A stretch of DNA of 17,289 nt. Origin: JBFHKO01 sp041595355 (GTDB lineage Bacteria; Pseudomonadota; Gammaproteobacteria; Enterobacterales; Aeromonadaceae). Of the stretch, positions 6,126 to 12,931 are shown in pieces. Within the stretch, counting starts at the first letter, position 1; each line of letters starts with the position of its first letter. The translations under genes were made by a program, and so were the position numbers. The stretch spans positions 1-17,289 of the forward strand of contig JBFHKO010000031.1 of the NCBI GenBank assembly GCA_041595355.1, read 5' to 3'. Below the pieces are notes generated by a model. It was not told the DNA's origin. It saw only the letters and a list, made by a program, of their open reading frames with translations, and made no database searches.

Positions 6126-7973
6126 ATGCCGATTTGCATTCTGCCGGCCATCCTCGCCAACCAGATAGCCGCCGGGGAGGTGGTTGAACGCCCCGCCTCC
6201 GTGGTCAAGGAGCTGGTGGAAAACAGCCTGGATGCCGGCGCCGATCGCATCGAGATCGACATCGACAAGGGCGGTTGCAAGCTGATCCGCATTCGAGACA
6301 ACGGCGGCGGCGTGCCTCAGGAGGAGCTGGTGCTGGCCCTGTCCCGCCACGCCACGTCCAAGGTGGCGACCCTGGACGATCTGGAGGCCATCGCCAGCCT
6401 GGGGTTTCGCGGCGAGGCACTGGCCTCCATCAGCGCCGTCTCGCGGCTGACCTTCACCTCGCGCCCCGCCAAGCAGGAACAGGCCTGGCAGGCCTGTGCC
6501 GAGGGGCGGGATATGCAGGTGACGGTCAAACCCGCGGCGCATCCGGTCGGCACTACGGTCGAGGTGGTGGATCTCTTTTTCAATACCCCGGCGCGGCGCA
6601 AATTCCTGCGCAGTGAAAAGACCGAGTTTGCCCACATCGACGAGTTGTTGCGCCGTCTGGCCCTTAGCCGCTTCGATGTCAGCCTGCAGCTACGCCACAA
6701 TGGCAAGCTGCTCCGCCAGTACCGGGCCGCCAGCACCCCTGCCGAGCGGCAGCGGCGCCTGAGTGCGGCCTGTGGCCAGGCGTTTCTCGCCCAGGCACTG
6801 CAACTGGAAAGCCGGCATCAGGGGCTGGCCCTGCACGGCTGGTTGCGTCCGCCGCAGGGCAGTGAGCCGATTGGCGAGCTGCAGTACAGTTATGTCAACG
6901 GACGCATGATGCGCGACCGGCTCATCAACCACGCCATCCGCCAGGCCTGTGTCGAGGCGCTGGGAGTGGAGACGCTGCCCGCCTATGTGCTCTACCTGGA
7001 GGTGGATCCCCGCCAGGTGGATGTCAATGTGCACCCCGCCAAGCATGAAGTGCGCTTTCATGATGCCCGCCTGGTGCATGACTTCATCGTGCAGGTGATC
7101 CGCCAGGGCTTGCAGCAGGCGTTGCCCATGGCGGCGCTGCCGGAGGGGGGGAGCCCACCGGAGTCTGCCTGTCTCCAGACGCCGCTGCGGCCATCGACCG
7201 GGCACGCTTACCGGCAGACCGAGCGGCCCGCCGCGGGCGGTATCAGCGAAGCCCACCGGCAGGGCTATCAGGCACTGATGACCACCTTACCGCCCGGCGC
7301 CGCCTCGACTGACGGCTCACCGGGCGCCCCCACGGCGATGCCGGCCATTGACGCAGGCCGTGGCGCCATGCACCACACCGAGGCAGATGGCGGGCTGCTT
7401 GACTCCGTCGAGGCGGGCTGGCGGGCACTGCAGCTCTGTCGCCAGCGCTTCCTGCTAATCGCCCAGGCGGAGCAGCTGCGGCTGCTGGATCTGGTCGCGG
7501 CCGAACAGGCCCTGCTGGCCGTGCATCTGGTGCAGCAGTGGCCCCAGGGGCTGACGTCCCAGCCATTGCTGATGCCGCTCTCCCTGGGGCTGAGCGCGGC
7601 CCAGCGCCAGCAATGGCAAGTCCAGCAGGCGTGGCTGCAACGCCTGGGCGTGGAGGGCAAAGCCGGTCGGGGCGAGAGTCTCATGCTCTACCGGGTACCG
7701 GCCGCGCTGCGCCACTGCGATCTGGCCCGTCAGATCCCGGTGCTGCTGGCACAACTGGCCGCCTGGCCGCCGCAGCCGCAGGCGGCCGAACTCGAGCCCC
7801 TGTGCCACTGGCTGGCAAGCCATGCCCGGGCGGGCCAGCCAAGCTATACCCTGGCGCGCGCCGGCCAGTTGCTGGCCCAACTGCAGCAGCAGAGTCCGGC
7901 GGCACTTACCGCCGAGAATTGTTCGCGGCCCGTTTTGCTCGATGCCCTGATAGAGGAGTTTTCCCGTGACTGA
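6126..7973 (+). CDS. mutL: DNA mismatch repair protein MutL
   Basis: MutL is the ATP-dependent matchmaker linking MutS mismatch recognition to MutH nicking and UvrD unwinding. 615 aa, the same size as E. coli. The N-terminal GHKL ATPase shows E29 and N33 (ELVENSLDAGA), D58 (RDNGGG), GFRGEALAS at 93-101 and NTPARRKFL. A variable Pro/Ala/Gly-rich linker spans roughly 345-430, followed by a C-terminal dimerisation domain. QPLLMP at 479-484 matches the beta-clamp-binding motif of E. coli MutL. The DQHAxxE-type endonuclease motif of eukaryotic and most bacterial MutL is degenerate (DLVAAEQ, 455-461), as expected for a MutH partner. The ATG is one base after the amiB stop with no real SD, suggesting coupling. 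The 3' end overlaps miaA by 8 nt. Confidence 0.98.
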   Translation: MPICILPAILANQIAAGEVVERPASVVKELVENSLDAGADRIEIDIDKGGCKLIRIRDNGGGVPQEELVLALSRHATSKVATLDDLEAIASLGFRGEALASISAVSRLTFTSRPAKQEQAWQACAEGRDMQVTVKPAAHPVGTTVEVVDLFFNTPARRKFLRSEKTEFAHIDELLRRLALSRFDVSLQLRHNGKLLRQYRAASTPAERQRRLSAACGQAFLAQALQLESRHQGLALHGWLRPPQGSEPIGELQYSYVNGRMMRDRLINHAIRQACVEALGVETLPAYVLYLEVDPRQVDVNVHPAKHEVRFHDARLVHDFIVQVIRQGLQQALPMAALPEGGSPPESACLQTPLRPSTGHAYRQTERPAAGGISEAHRQGYQALMTTLPPGAASTDGSPGAPTAMPAIDAGRGAMHHTEADGGLLDSVEAGWRALQLCRQRFLLIAQAEQLRLLDLVAAEQALLAVHLVQQWPQGLTSQPLLMPLSLGLSAAQRQQWQVQQAWLQRLGVEGKAGRGESLMLYRVPAALRHCDLARQIPVLLAQLAAWPPQPQAAELEPLCHWLASHARAGQPSYTLARAGQLLAQLQQQSPAALTAENCSRPVLLDALIEEFSRD

Positions 7974-8898
7974 GCGACCGCTGGCCCTGTTCCTGATGGG
8001 CCCGACGGCCTCGGGCAAGACGGCCCTGGCCCTGGAGCTGGTGCGCCGTCTGCCCTGCGACATCATCAGTGTCGATTCCGCCCTCATTTATCGAGGCATG
8101 GATATCGGCACCGCCAAGCCGACGCCCGCCGAGCTGGCCGCAGCGCCGCACCGGCTCATCGATATTCGCGATCCGGCGCAGGCCTATTCGGCAGCCGATT
8201 TTCGTGCCGATGCCCTGCGGGAGATGGCCCGCATCAGCGCGGCCGGCCGCATTCCCCTGCTGGTGGGGGGCACCATGCTCTATTTCAAGGCGCTGCTGGA
8301 AGGGCTCTCGCCCCTGCCGGCGGCCGATGCGAAGGTGCGCGCCCGGATAGCGCGCGAGGCCGAAGAGCTGGGCTGGCCGGCACTGCATGCGCAGTTGCTG
8401 CAGATCGATCCGGTGGCGGCGGCGCGCATTCATGTCAACGATCCCCAGCGTCTGTCGCGGGCGTTGGAAGTTTTCCGCATTACGGGTCACACTTTGACGG
8501 AGTTGACGCGCACCCAGAGCGAGGCGCTGCCCTACCGTACGCTGCAGTTCGCCCTGGCACCCAGGGAGCGGGAGACCTTGCGCAGCCGCATTGCCGAGCG
8601 TTTCGACCTGATGTTGGCACAGGGATTCGAGGCCGAGGTTCGCGCTCTGATGGCCAGGCCCGATCTGCACCCGGGGCTGCCCTCGATGCGCTGTGTCGGT
8701 TATCGCCAGATGTGGGACTACCTGGCGGGTGAAATCGGTTACGATGCGATGCGCGAGCGTGGTATCGTGGCCAGCCGTCAGCTGGCGAAGCGGCAGATGA
8801 CCTGGCTGCGCGGTTGGCAAAATGTGATCTGGCTGGAAACCGGCGTGGCAGAGAATGTGGATATTGTGTTGCGCCGCATTGGTTGCCCGGCAGAGTGA
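7966..8898 (+). CDS. miaA: tRNA dimethylallyltransferase MiaA
   Basis: MiaA transfers a dimethylallyl group to A37 of UNN-decoding tRNAs, the first step to ms2i6A. 310 aa (E. coli 316). The P-loop is GPTASGKT at 12-19. The tRNA/substrate segment DSALIYRGMDIGTAKP is at 37-52, and PLLVGGTMLYFKALLEG at about 97-113 and the C-terminal CVGYRQMWDYL and RQLAKRQMTWLRGW signatures are intact. The start is a GTG at 7966 with a good SD, AGAGGAG (7952-7958), seven bases upstream inside mutL; the genes overlap by 8 nt. Its 3' end probably hosts promoter elements for hfq. Confidence 0.98.
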   Translation: MTERPLALFLMGPTASGKTALALELVRRLPCDIISVDSALIYRGMDIGTAKPTPAELAAAPHRLIDIRDPAQAYSAADFRADALREMARISAAGRIPLLVGGTMLYFKALLEGLSPLPAADAKVRARIAREAEELGWPALHAQLLQIDPVAAARIHVNDPQRLSRALEVFRITGHTLTELTRTQSEALPYRTLQFALAPRERETLRSRIAERFDLMLAQGFEAEVRALMARPDLHPGLPSMRCVGYRQMWDYLAGEIGYDAMRERGIVASRQLAKRQMTWLRGWQNVIWLETGVAENVDIVLRRIGCPAE

Positions 8899-8907
8899 CG
8901 GTATACT
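8879..8907 (+). promoter_or_regulatory. candidate hfq promoter
   Basis: TTGGTT (8879-8884), 17 bp, then TATACT (8902-8907, five of six). The -35 lies in the last codons of miaA. The start point would be near 8914, leaving a leader of about 54 nt. In E. coli hfq also has promoters within or after miaA. The -10 falls inside the inverted repeat at 8898-8915. Confidence 0.45.
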
Positions 8908-8915
8908 TGTACCGT
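8898..8915 (+). repeat. inverted repeat ACGGTA-N6-TACCGT immediately after miaA
   Basis: A 6-bp perfect inverted repeat starts on the last base of the miaA stop codon and is followed by TTTT (8915-8918). It may act as a weak attenuating terminator in RNA from upstream, or as an operator over the hfq -10. The sequence alone does not decide between them. Confidence 0.4.
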
Positions 8916-8950
8916 TTTCGGGTAACAACGCATTGATTTAATAAAACAAA

Positions 8951-8968
8951 CTATAAGGACAATAAGGA
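8951..8968 (+). promoter_or_regulatory. tandem 9-mer carrying duplicate SD-like sequences at the hfq start
   Basis: CTATAAGGA (8951-8959) is followed directly by CAATAAGGA (8960-8968), 8 of 9 identical. The first AAGGA is eight bases from the hfq ATG and is the likely SD. The second runs into the ATG itself. The leader from 8933 is strikingly A-rich and contains A-R-N-like triplets of the kind bound by the distal face of Hfq, so it is a candidate autoregulatory site. Confidence 0.5.
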
Positions 8969-9234
8969 TGGCTAAGGGACAATCACTACAGGATCCGTTT
9001 CTGAACGCACTGCGACGTGAACGGATTCCGGTGTCCATCTATCTGGTCAACGGCATCAAGTTGCAGGGCCAGGTGGAGTCGTTCGACCAGTTCGTCATTC
9101 TGCTGAAGAATACCGTCAGTCAGATGGTCTACAAGCATGCCATCTCCACCGTGGTTCCGGCACGCGCCGTCCCCCATCATCAACACGGCAATGGTGCACC
9201 CGCCACCGCGCCCGACCAGTCTGCTGAAGACTGA
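8968..9234 (+). CDS. hfq: RNA chaperone Hfq
   Basis: Hexameric Sm-like RNA chaperone that pairs small RNAs with mRNAs and affects RNA decay; cytoplasmic and membrane-proximal. 88 aa. The core (residues 1-64) is nearly identical to E. coli as I recall it, with Sm1 near residues 20-50 and Sm2 YKHAIST at 55-61. Proximal-face Q8, F42, K56 and H57 and rim residues R16, R17 and R19 are present. The tail (65-88) is shorter than the E. coli tail (protein 102 aa) and contains HHQHG, then an Ala/Pro/Asp-rich end with acidic residues near the terminus. Start ATG at 8968 with AAGGA at 8955-8959. It is followed after 83 nt by hflX, so read-through is likely. Confidence 0.98.
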   Translation: MAKGQSLQDPFLNALRRERIPVSIYLVNGIKLQGQVESFDQFVILLKNTVSQMVYKHAISTVVPARAVPHHQHGNGAPATAPDQSAED

Positions 9235-9254
9235 GTCTGTGCCCCCAGGGGCAA

Positions 9255-9296
9255 GCGTGCGCCAGGTGCTCTTCGGTTGCCGAGGCCTGGCAACGC
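9255..9296 (+). promoter_or_regulatory. stable hairpin in the hfq-hflX spacer
   Basis: GCCAGG (9261-9266) pairs with CCTGGC (9286-9291). Inside it, CTTCGG (9271-9276) pairs with CCGAGG (9280-9285), one pair being G-U, around a TTG loop; TGCT (9267-9270) bulges out. An outer GCG/CGC (9255-9257 with 9294-9296) can extend the stem. A smaller TGCCC/GGGCA stem lies at 9240-9253. No T-run follows, and the hflX SD begins at 9305, so an RNA processing or translation-control role is more likely than termination. Confidence 0.5.
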
Positions 9297-9317
9297 CACT
9301 CATCAAGGAGCTGAAGC

Positions 9318-10604
9318 TTGTTTGACCGTTACGAAGCCGGTGAGCAGGCCGTGCTCGTTCATGTCGATTTTACCGACGAGGGCGAACGGGAGGATCTGCA
9401 GGAGTTGACCATGCTGGTCAGTTCGGCCGGTGCCCAGGCTCTCGCGACCATCACCACGCGGCGGGCTGCTCCTCAGCCCAGGTACTTCGTCGGAACCGGC
9501 AAGGCCGAGGAGATTGCCGCCGAGGTCCGGCGTCTGGGGGCGGATCTGGTGATCTTCAATCATGCCCTCTCTCCCGCTCAGGAGCGGAATCTGGAGCGTC
9601 TGTTCGAATGCCGGGTGCTGGATCGAACCACCCTCATCCTGGACATCTTCGCCCAGCGTGCCCGCACCCATGAAGGCAAGCTGCAGGTGGAGCTGGCGCA
9701 GTTGCGCCACCTTTCCAGCCGGCTGGTACGCGGCTGGACCCACCTTGAGCGCCAAAAGGGGGGCATAGGCCTGCGCGGGCCGGGTGAAACCCAGCTCGAG
9801 ACCGACCGGCGCCTGATCCGTGACCGCATTACCCATATTCTCAAGCGCCTGGACAAGGTGGCCAAGCAGCGCGAGCAGGGACGCCGGGCGCGGACCCGCA
9901 ACCAGATCCCGGTCATTTCCCTGGTGGGCTACACCAACGCCGGCAAGTCGACCCTCTTCAACTGCCTGACCCGAGCCGAGGTCTATGCCGCCGATCAGCT
10001 GTTCGCCACCCTGGATCCGACCCTCAGACGCATCGAGGTGGCCGAGGTGGGGCCGGCGATAGTGGCCGACACGGTCGGCTTCATCCGCCATCTGCCGCAT
10101 GACCTGGTGGCGGCCTTCAAGGCCACGCTGCAGGAGACCCGGGAGGCGGATCTGCAACTGCACGTCATCGACTGTGCCGACGAGCGCCGGGAGGATAACA
10201 TCGCCCAGGTGCAGCTGGTGCTGGAGGAGATCGGCGCCGACGAGGTGCCACAGCTGCTGATCTATAACAAGATTGACTGCCTGGCGGATCGCGCCCCCGG
10301 CATCGAGCGGGATGATGAAGGCGTGCCGCGGGCCGTCTGGCTGTCGGCGCTGACCGGCGAGGGGAGCGAGTTGCTGTTCCAGGCGCTCAGCGAACGGCTG
10401 GCGGTGACCCTCGCCGAGCATCAGTTGAAACTGCCGCCATCGGCCGGGCGACTGCGCAGCGTCCTCTATGCCATGAGGGCCATACAGCAGGAGGCCTATG
10501 CCGAAAACGGAGACTGCCTGCTGCACATTCGTCTGCCGCTGCGGGACTGGAACCGGCTGCTGAAGCAGGAAGGGGAGACCTTGCGCCCCTTTATTGTCAG
10601 TTAA
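9318..10604 (+). CDS. hflX: ribosome-associated GTPase HflX
   Basis: HflX binds the 50S E-site region and splits stalled or heat-damaged ribosomes. 428 aa (E. coli 426). The N-terminal domain has GTGKAEEIA near 59-67 and HALSPAQERNLERL at 82-95. The glycine-rich hinge GGIGLRGPGETQLE is at 148-161. The G domain has G1 GYTNAGKS at 204-211, G3 DTVG at 251-254, G4 NKID at 317-320 and G5 SALTG at 343-347. The start is TTG at 9318, supported by AAGGAG (9305-9310) seven bases upstream and an N-terminus (MFDRY-AGEQAVLVH) like E. coli. The uncommon start codon plus the upstream hairpin suggest restrained translation. It precedes hflK by 46 bp, which contain only a short GAGTT-C-AACTC repeat. Confidence 0.97.
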   Translation: MFDRYEAGEQAVLVHVDFTDEGEREDLQELTMLVSSAGAQALATITTRRAAPQPRYFVGTGKAEEIAAEVRRLGADLVIFNHALSPAQERNLERLFECRVLDRTTLILDIFAQRARTHEGKLQVELAQLRHLSSRLVRGWTHLERQKGGIGLRGPGETQLETDRRLIRDRITHILKRLDKVAKQREQGRRARTRNQIPVISLVGYTNAGKSTLFNCLTRAEVYAADQLFATLDPTLRRIEVAEVGPAIVADTVGFIRHLPHDLVAAFKATLQETREADLQLHVIDCADERREDNIAQVQLVLEEIGADEVPQLLIYNKIDCLADRAPGIERDDEGVPRAVWLSALTGEGSELLFQALSERLAVTLAEHQLKLPPSAGRLRSVLYAMRAIQQEAYAENGDCLLHIRLPLRDWNRLLKQEGETLRPFIVS

Positions 10605-10650
10605 TTGCTTGATAGAGTTCAACTCAACGATATGAACAATGGAGACGCCA

Positions 10651-11826
10651 ATGGCTTGGAATGAGCCCGGAAATAGTGGGAAGGACCCGGACCCCTGGGG
10701 CAAGAGCGGCAGGAACAGCAACAAGGTGCCGCCCGACCTCGACAAGGTGTTGCGGAACTTGCTGCAGAAACTCTCTGGCCTGCTCGGCGGGCGCCGTCCC
10801 GGTGGTGATGTCAGTGCGGTCGGTATGGTGGTGGTCCTGCTGATTGCCCTGGTGGTCTGGGCCGTCAGCGGCTTTTATACCATCAAGGAAGCCGAGCAGG
10901 GCGTGGTGCTGCGTTTTGGCAAGTACTACGAGAAGGTCGGTCCGGGCCTGAACTGGAAGATGACCTTCATCGATCAGGTCATACCGGTGGATATCGAAAC
11001 GGTACGCGTGCTCTCGGCCTCCGGCTCCATGCTGACCCAGGATGAAAACGTGGTGCGTGTGGAGATGGATGTCCAGTACCGGGTGGCCGATCCGCGTCAG
11101 TACCTGTTCAGCGTCACCAATGCCGATGACAGCCTGCGCCAGGCTACCGACAGCGCGCTGCGCTATGTGGTGGGCCATACCAGCATGGATGAGGTGTTGA
11201 CCCGTGGTCGGGAGAAGGTGCGTCAGGATACCTGGCAGGTGCTGGAGCAGATCACCGATCCCTATCAGATGGGCATCATGGTGGTGGACGTGAACTTCCT
11301 GCCGGCTCGGCCGCCGGAAGAGGTCAAGGATGCCTTCGATGACGCCATCTCGGCTCAGGAAGACGAACAGCGTTTCATCCGCGAAGCGGAAGCCTATGCC
11401 CGGGAAATCGAGCCCAAGGCCCGGGGGCAGGTCAAGCGTCTGGAAGAGGATGCCCTGGCCTACAAGGAGCAGACGGTGTTGAAGGCGAACGGTGAGGTGG
11501 CCCGTTTCAACCAGCTGTTGCCCCAGTACCTGGCCGCACCGGATCTGACCCGCCAGCGCCTCTATATCGAGACCATGGAAGAGATCTACCAGAAGGCCAA
11601 CAAGGTGATCATCGATCTGCCGGAGGGGAACAACAACGTGCTCTACCTGCCGCTGGACAAGTTCCCACAGGGGAGTGCCGGCAAGCGTGCGGTGCAGCCA
11701 GCCCCGGTGATGGGTCAGAGTAGCTCGCCCGAGAGCGTGCCCTCCGAGCAGGTCCAGCCGGAGGGTAGCAACTCCAGCAGCACACCCCTGCGTTCCAATG
11801 ACCGATTCAGCACCAGGAGATACTAA
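10651..11826 (+). CDS. hflK: FtsH modulator HflK (SPFH family)
   Basis: HflK assembles with HflC into a periplasm-exposed cage that encloses and modulates the FtsH protease in the inner membrane. 391 aa from the ATG at 10651, supported by GGAG (10641-10644) and an N-terminus MAWNEPGNSGKDPDPWG like E. coli. An ATG at 10639 would add four residues but lacks an SD. A Gly/Pro/Asn-rich cytosolic N-tail (1-55) precedes one membrane segment (about 57-75, VGMVVVLLIALVVWAVSG). The SPFH/Band-7 domain follows (about 75-250), then an Ala/Glu-rich coiled coil and a disordered Ser/Pro/Gln-rich C-tail. Three bases separate its stop from hflC. In this family HflK and HflC depend on each other for stability. 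Confidence 0.97.
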   Translation: MAWNEPGNSGKDPDPWGKSGRNSNKVPPDLDKVLRNLLQKLSGLLGGRRPGGDVSAVGMVVVLLIALVVWAVSGFYTIKEAEQGVVLRFGKYYEKVGPGLNWKMTFIDQVIPVDIETVRVLSASGSMLTQDENVVRVEMDVQYRVADPRQYLFSVTNADDSLRQATDSALRYVVGHTSMDEVLTRGREKVRQDTWQVLEQITDPYQMGIMVVDVNFLPARPPEEVKDAFDDAISAQEDEQRFIREAEAYAREIEPKARGQVKRLEEDALAYKEQTVLKANGEVARFNQLLPQYLAAPDLTRQRLYIETMEEIYQKANKVIIDLPEGNNNVLYLPLDKFPQGSAGKRAVQPAPVMGQSSSPESVPSEQVQPEGSNSSSTPLRSNDRFSTRRY

Positions 11827-11829
11827 GCG

Positions 11830-12714
11830 ATGAAAGGCATGATATTGGGCGTTCTCGCCGTGCTGGCCGTGGTGCTCTCCTCTTCGATCTTCGTCATCGA
11901 CGAGAGCCAGCGGGGCATAGTGGTGCAGTTCGGCAAGGTCAAGCGGGTGGGGGATTCCGATCTGCCCCTCGTGTATGAGCCGGGGCTGCACTTCAAGGTG
12001 CCGCTCATCGACGAGGCGCGCAAGCTGGATGCCCGTATCCAGACGCTGGATGCGCAGGCGGATCGCTTCGTCACCTCCGAGAAGAAGGACTTGATCATCG
12101 ACTCCTACGTCAAATGGCGTATCGAGGACTTCGCCAAGTTCTACCTGGCCACCGGCGGCGGCAGCCGCCAGCAGGCGGAAGATCTGCTCAAGCGCAAGAT
12201 AAGCAACGGTCTGCGCTCCGAGATCGGTAGCCGCACCATCAAGGATATCGTCTCCGGCGAGCGGACCGAGGTGATGGAAGATGCCCTCAAGCGCATGGCG
12301 CGCTCTTCCGAGCTGGGCATCCGGGTGGTGGATGTGCGTATCAAGCAGATCAACCTGCCCCTGGAAGTCTCCAACTCCATCTATCAGCGTATGCGTGCCG
12401 AGCGGAATGCCGTGGCCCGGGAGCACCGTTCCCAGGGGCGGGAGCAGGCGGAGTTCATCCGTGCCGATATCGATCGCCGGGTGACCGTCATGATCGCCGA
12501 CGCGGAACGGAACTCCCGTGAGCTGCGTGGTGAGGGGGATGCCGAGGCGGCCCGCGTCTATGCCGAGACCTACAAGAAGGATCCGGAGTTCTTCAGCTTC
12601 GTGCGCAGTCTCGAGGCGTACAAGAAGAGTTTCGAAAACAGCGATGATCTCATGGTCATCAAGCCGGACAGCGAATTCTTCCGCTATCTCAAGCGTAGCG
12701 AGAGCAAGCGCTAA
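11830..12714 (+). CDS. hflC: FtsH modulator HflC (SPFH family), compact form
   Basis: Partner of HflK in the FtsH-regulating inner-membrane complex. 294 aa. There is an N-terminal signal-anchor (residues 4-22) and an SPFH domain with FVIDESQRGIVVQFGK, YEPGLHFKVPLID, LDARIQTLDAQADRF and VRIKQINLP. A charged coiled coil follows (RNAVAREHRSQGREQAEF), then GEGDAEAARVYAETY and a C-terminus DSEFFRYLK. Compared with E. coli HflC (334 aa, recalled), an insertion of about 40 residues between KDIV and LGI-VVDVRIKQ is absent, so this looks like the shorter form of the family rather than a deletion. The SD AGGAGA (11815-11820) lies nine bases before the ATG. It is the last gene of the cluster, with a strong terminator starting 15 bases after its stop. 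Confidence 0.97.
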   Translation: MKGMILGVLAVLAVVLSSSIFVIDESQRGIVVQFGKVKRVGDSDLPLVYEPGLHFKVPLIDEARKLDARIQTLDAQADRFVTSEKKDLIIDSYVKWRIEDFAKFYLATGGGSRQQAEDLLKRKISNGLRSEIGSRTIKDIVSGERTEVMEDALKRMARSSELGIRVVDVRIKQINLPLEVSNSIYQRMRAERNAVAREHRSQGREQAEFIRADIDRRVTVMIADAERNSRELRGEGDAEAARVYAETYKKDPEFFSFVRSLEAYKKSFENSDDLMVIKPDSEFFRYLKRSESKR

Positions 12715-12729
12715 CGTGCTAGCGTCAAC

Positions 12730-12761
12730 AACAGGGCCTGTTTTTCAGGCCCTGTTTTTTT
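12730..12761 (+). terminator. strong intrinsic terminator after hflC
   Basis: ACAGGGCCTG (12731-12740) pairs with CAGGCCCTGT (12746-12755) around TTTTT, and the T-run continues to 12761. The 10-bp stem (11 with A12730-T12756) and seven Ts (12755-12761) make this the clearest terminator in the window. It ends the nnr-to-hflC transcript. The rest of the spacer (12762-12890) shows no gene; E. coli yjeT, which sits here in that species, is missing. Confidence 0.93.
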
Positions 12762-12890
12762 GCGGTGCCGAATCGGCGTCAAAAGGCGCCGCTGTGGTTG
12801 CTGCGGCGGCATTGCAGGCGGGCCGGGGGCAATTAGCTATCCGACTGCGCAGTTTGTAGGCAGTTGCACATTCCTGCGTTGCTCAAACTT

Positions 12891-12899
12891 TGTTAGAAT
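12891..12899 (+). promoter_or_regulatory. purA promoter, extended -10
   Basis: TGTTAGAAT is a TGn extended -10 with TAGAAT at 12894-12899. No good -35 is at 17 bp (TTCCTG at 12871). Transcription would start near 12906, giving a leader of about 26 nt. A partial PurR-like half-site (CAAAC) lies just upstream but is too weak to call. Confidence 0.55.
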
Positions 12900-12931
12900 C
12901 CTTTTTTAACCACATTGCAGATAAAACAGAG

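Noticed and set aside
5084..6301. 405-residue minus-strand open frame opposite amiB and the start of mutL
   Set aside because: Antisense to conserved domains, with no start signals and no family resemblance.
10609..10636. TTGATA-16-TATGAA as a promoter for hflKC
   Set aside because: The start point would fall on the hflK SD (10641-10644), leaving no ribosome-binding site; the -10 is also poor.
9303..10745. 480-residue minus-strand open frame opposite hflX
   Set aside because: Antisense artefact of GC-rich third positions; hflX on the plus strand is conserved end to end.
10624..12426. 600-residue open frame on the minus strand opposite hflK and hflC
   Set aside because: It is antisense to two unmistakable genes. 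Its His/Leu/Asp-rich composition is what complementing their GC-rich codons produces, and it matches no family.
12762..12890. Possible yjeT remnant between hflC and purA
   Set aside because: No reading frame resembles YjeT or encodes its membrane segments.
12881..12896. PurR-box-like sequence near the purA -10
   Set aside because: Only about half of the 16-bp palindrome matches and the right half-site is missing.
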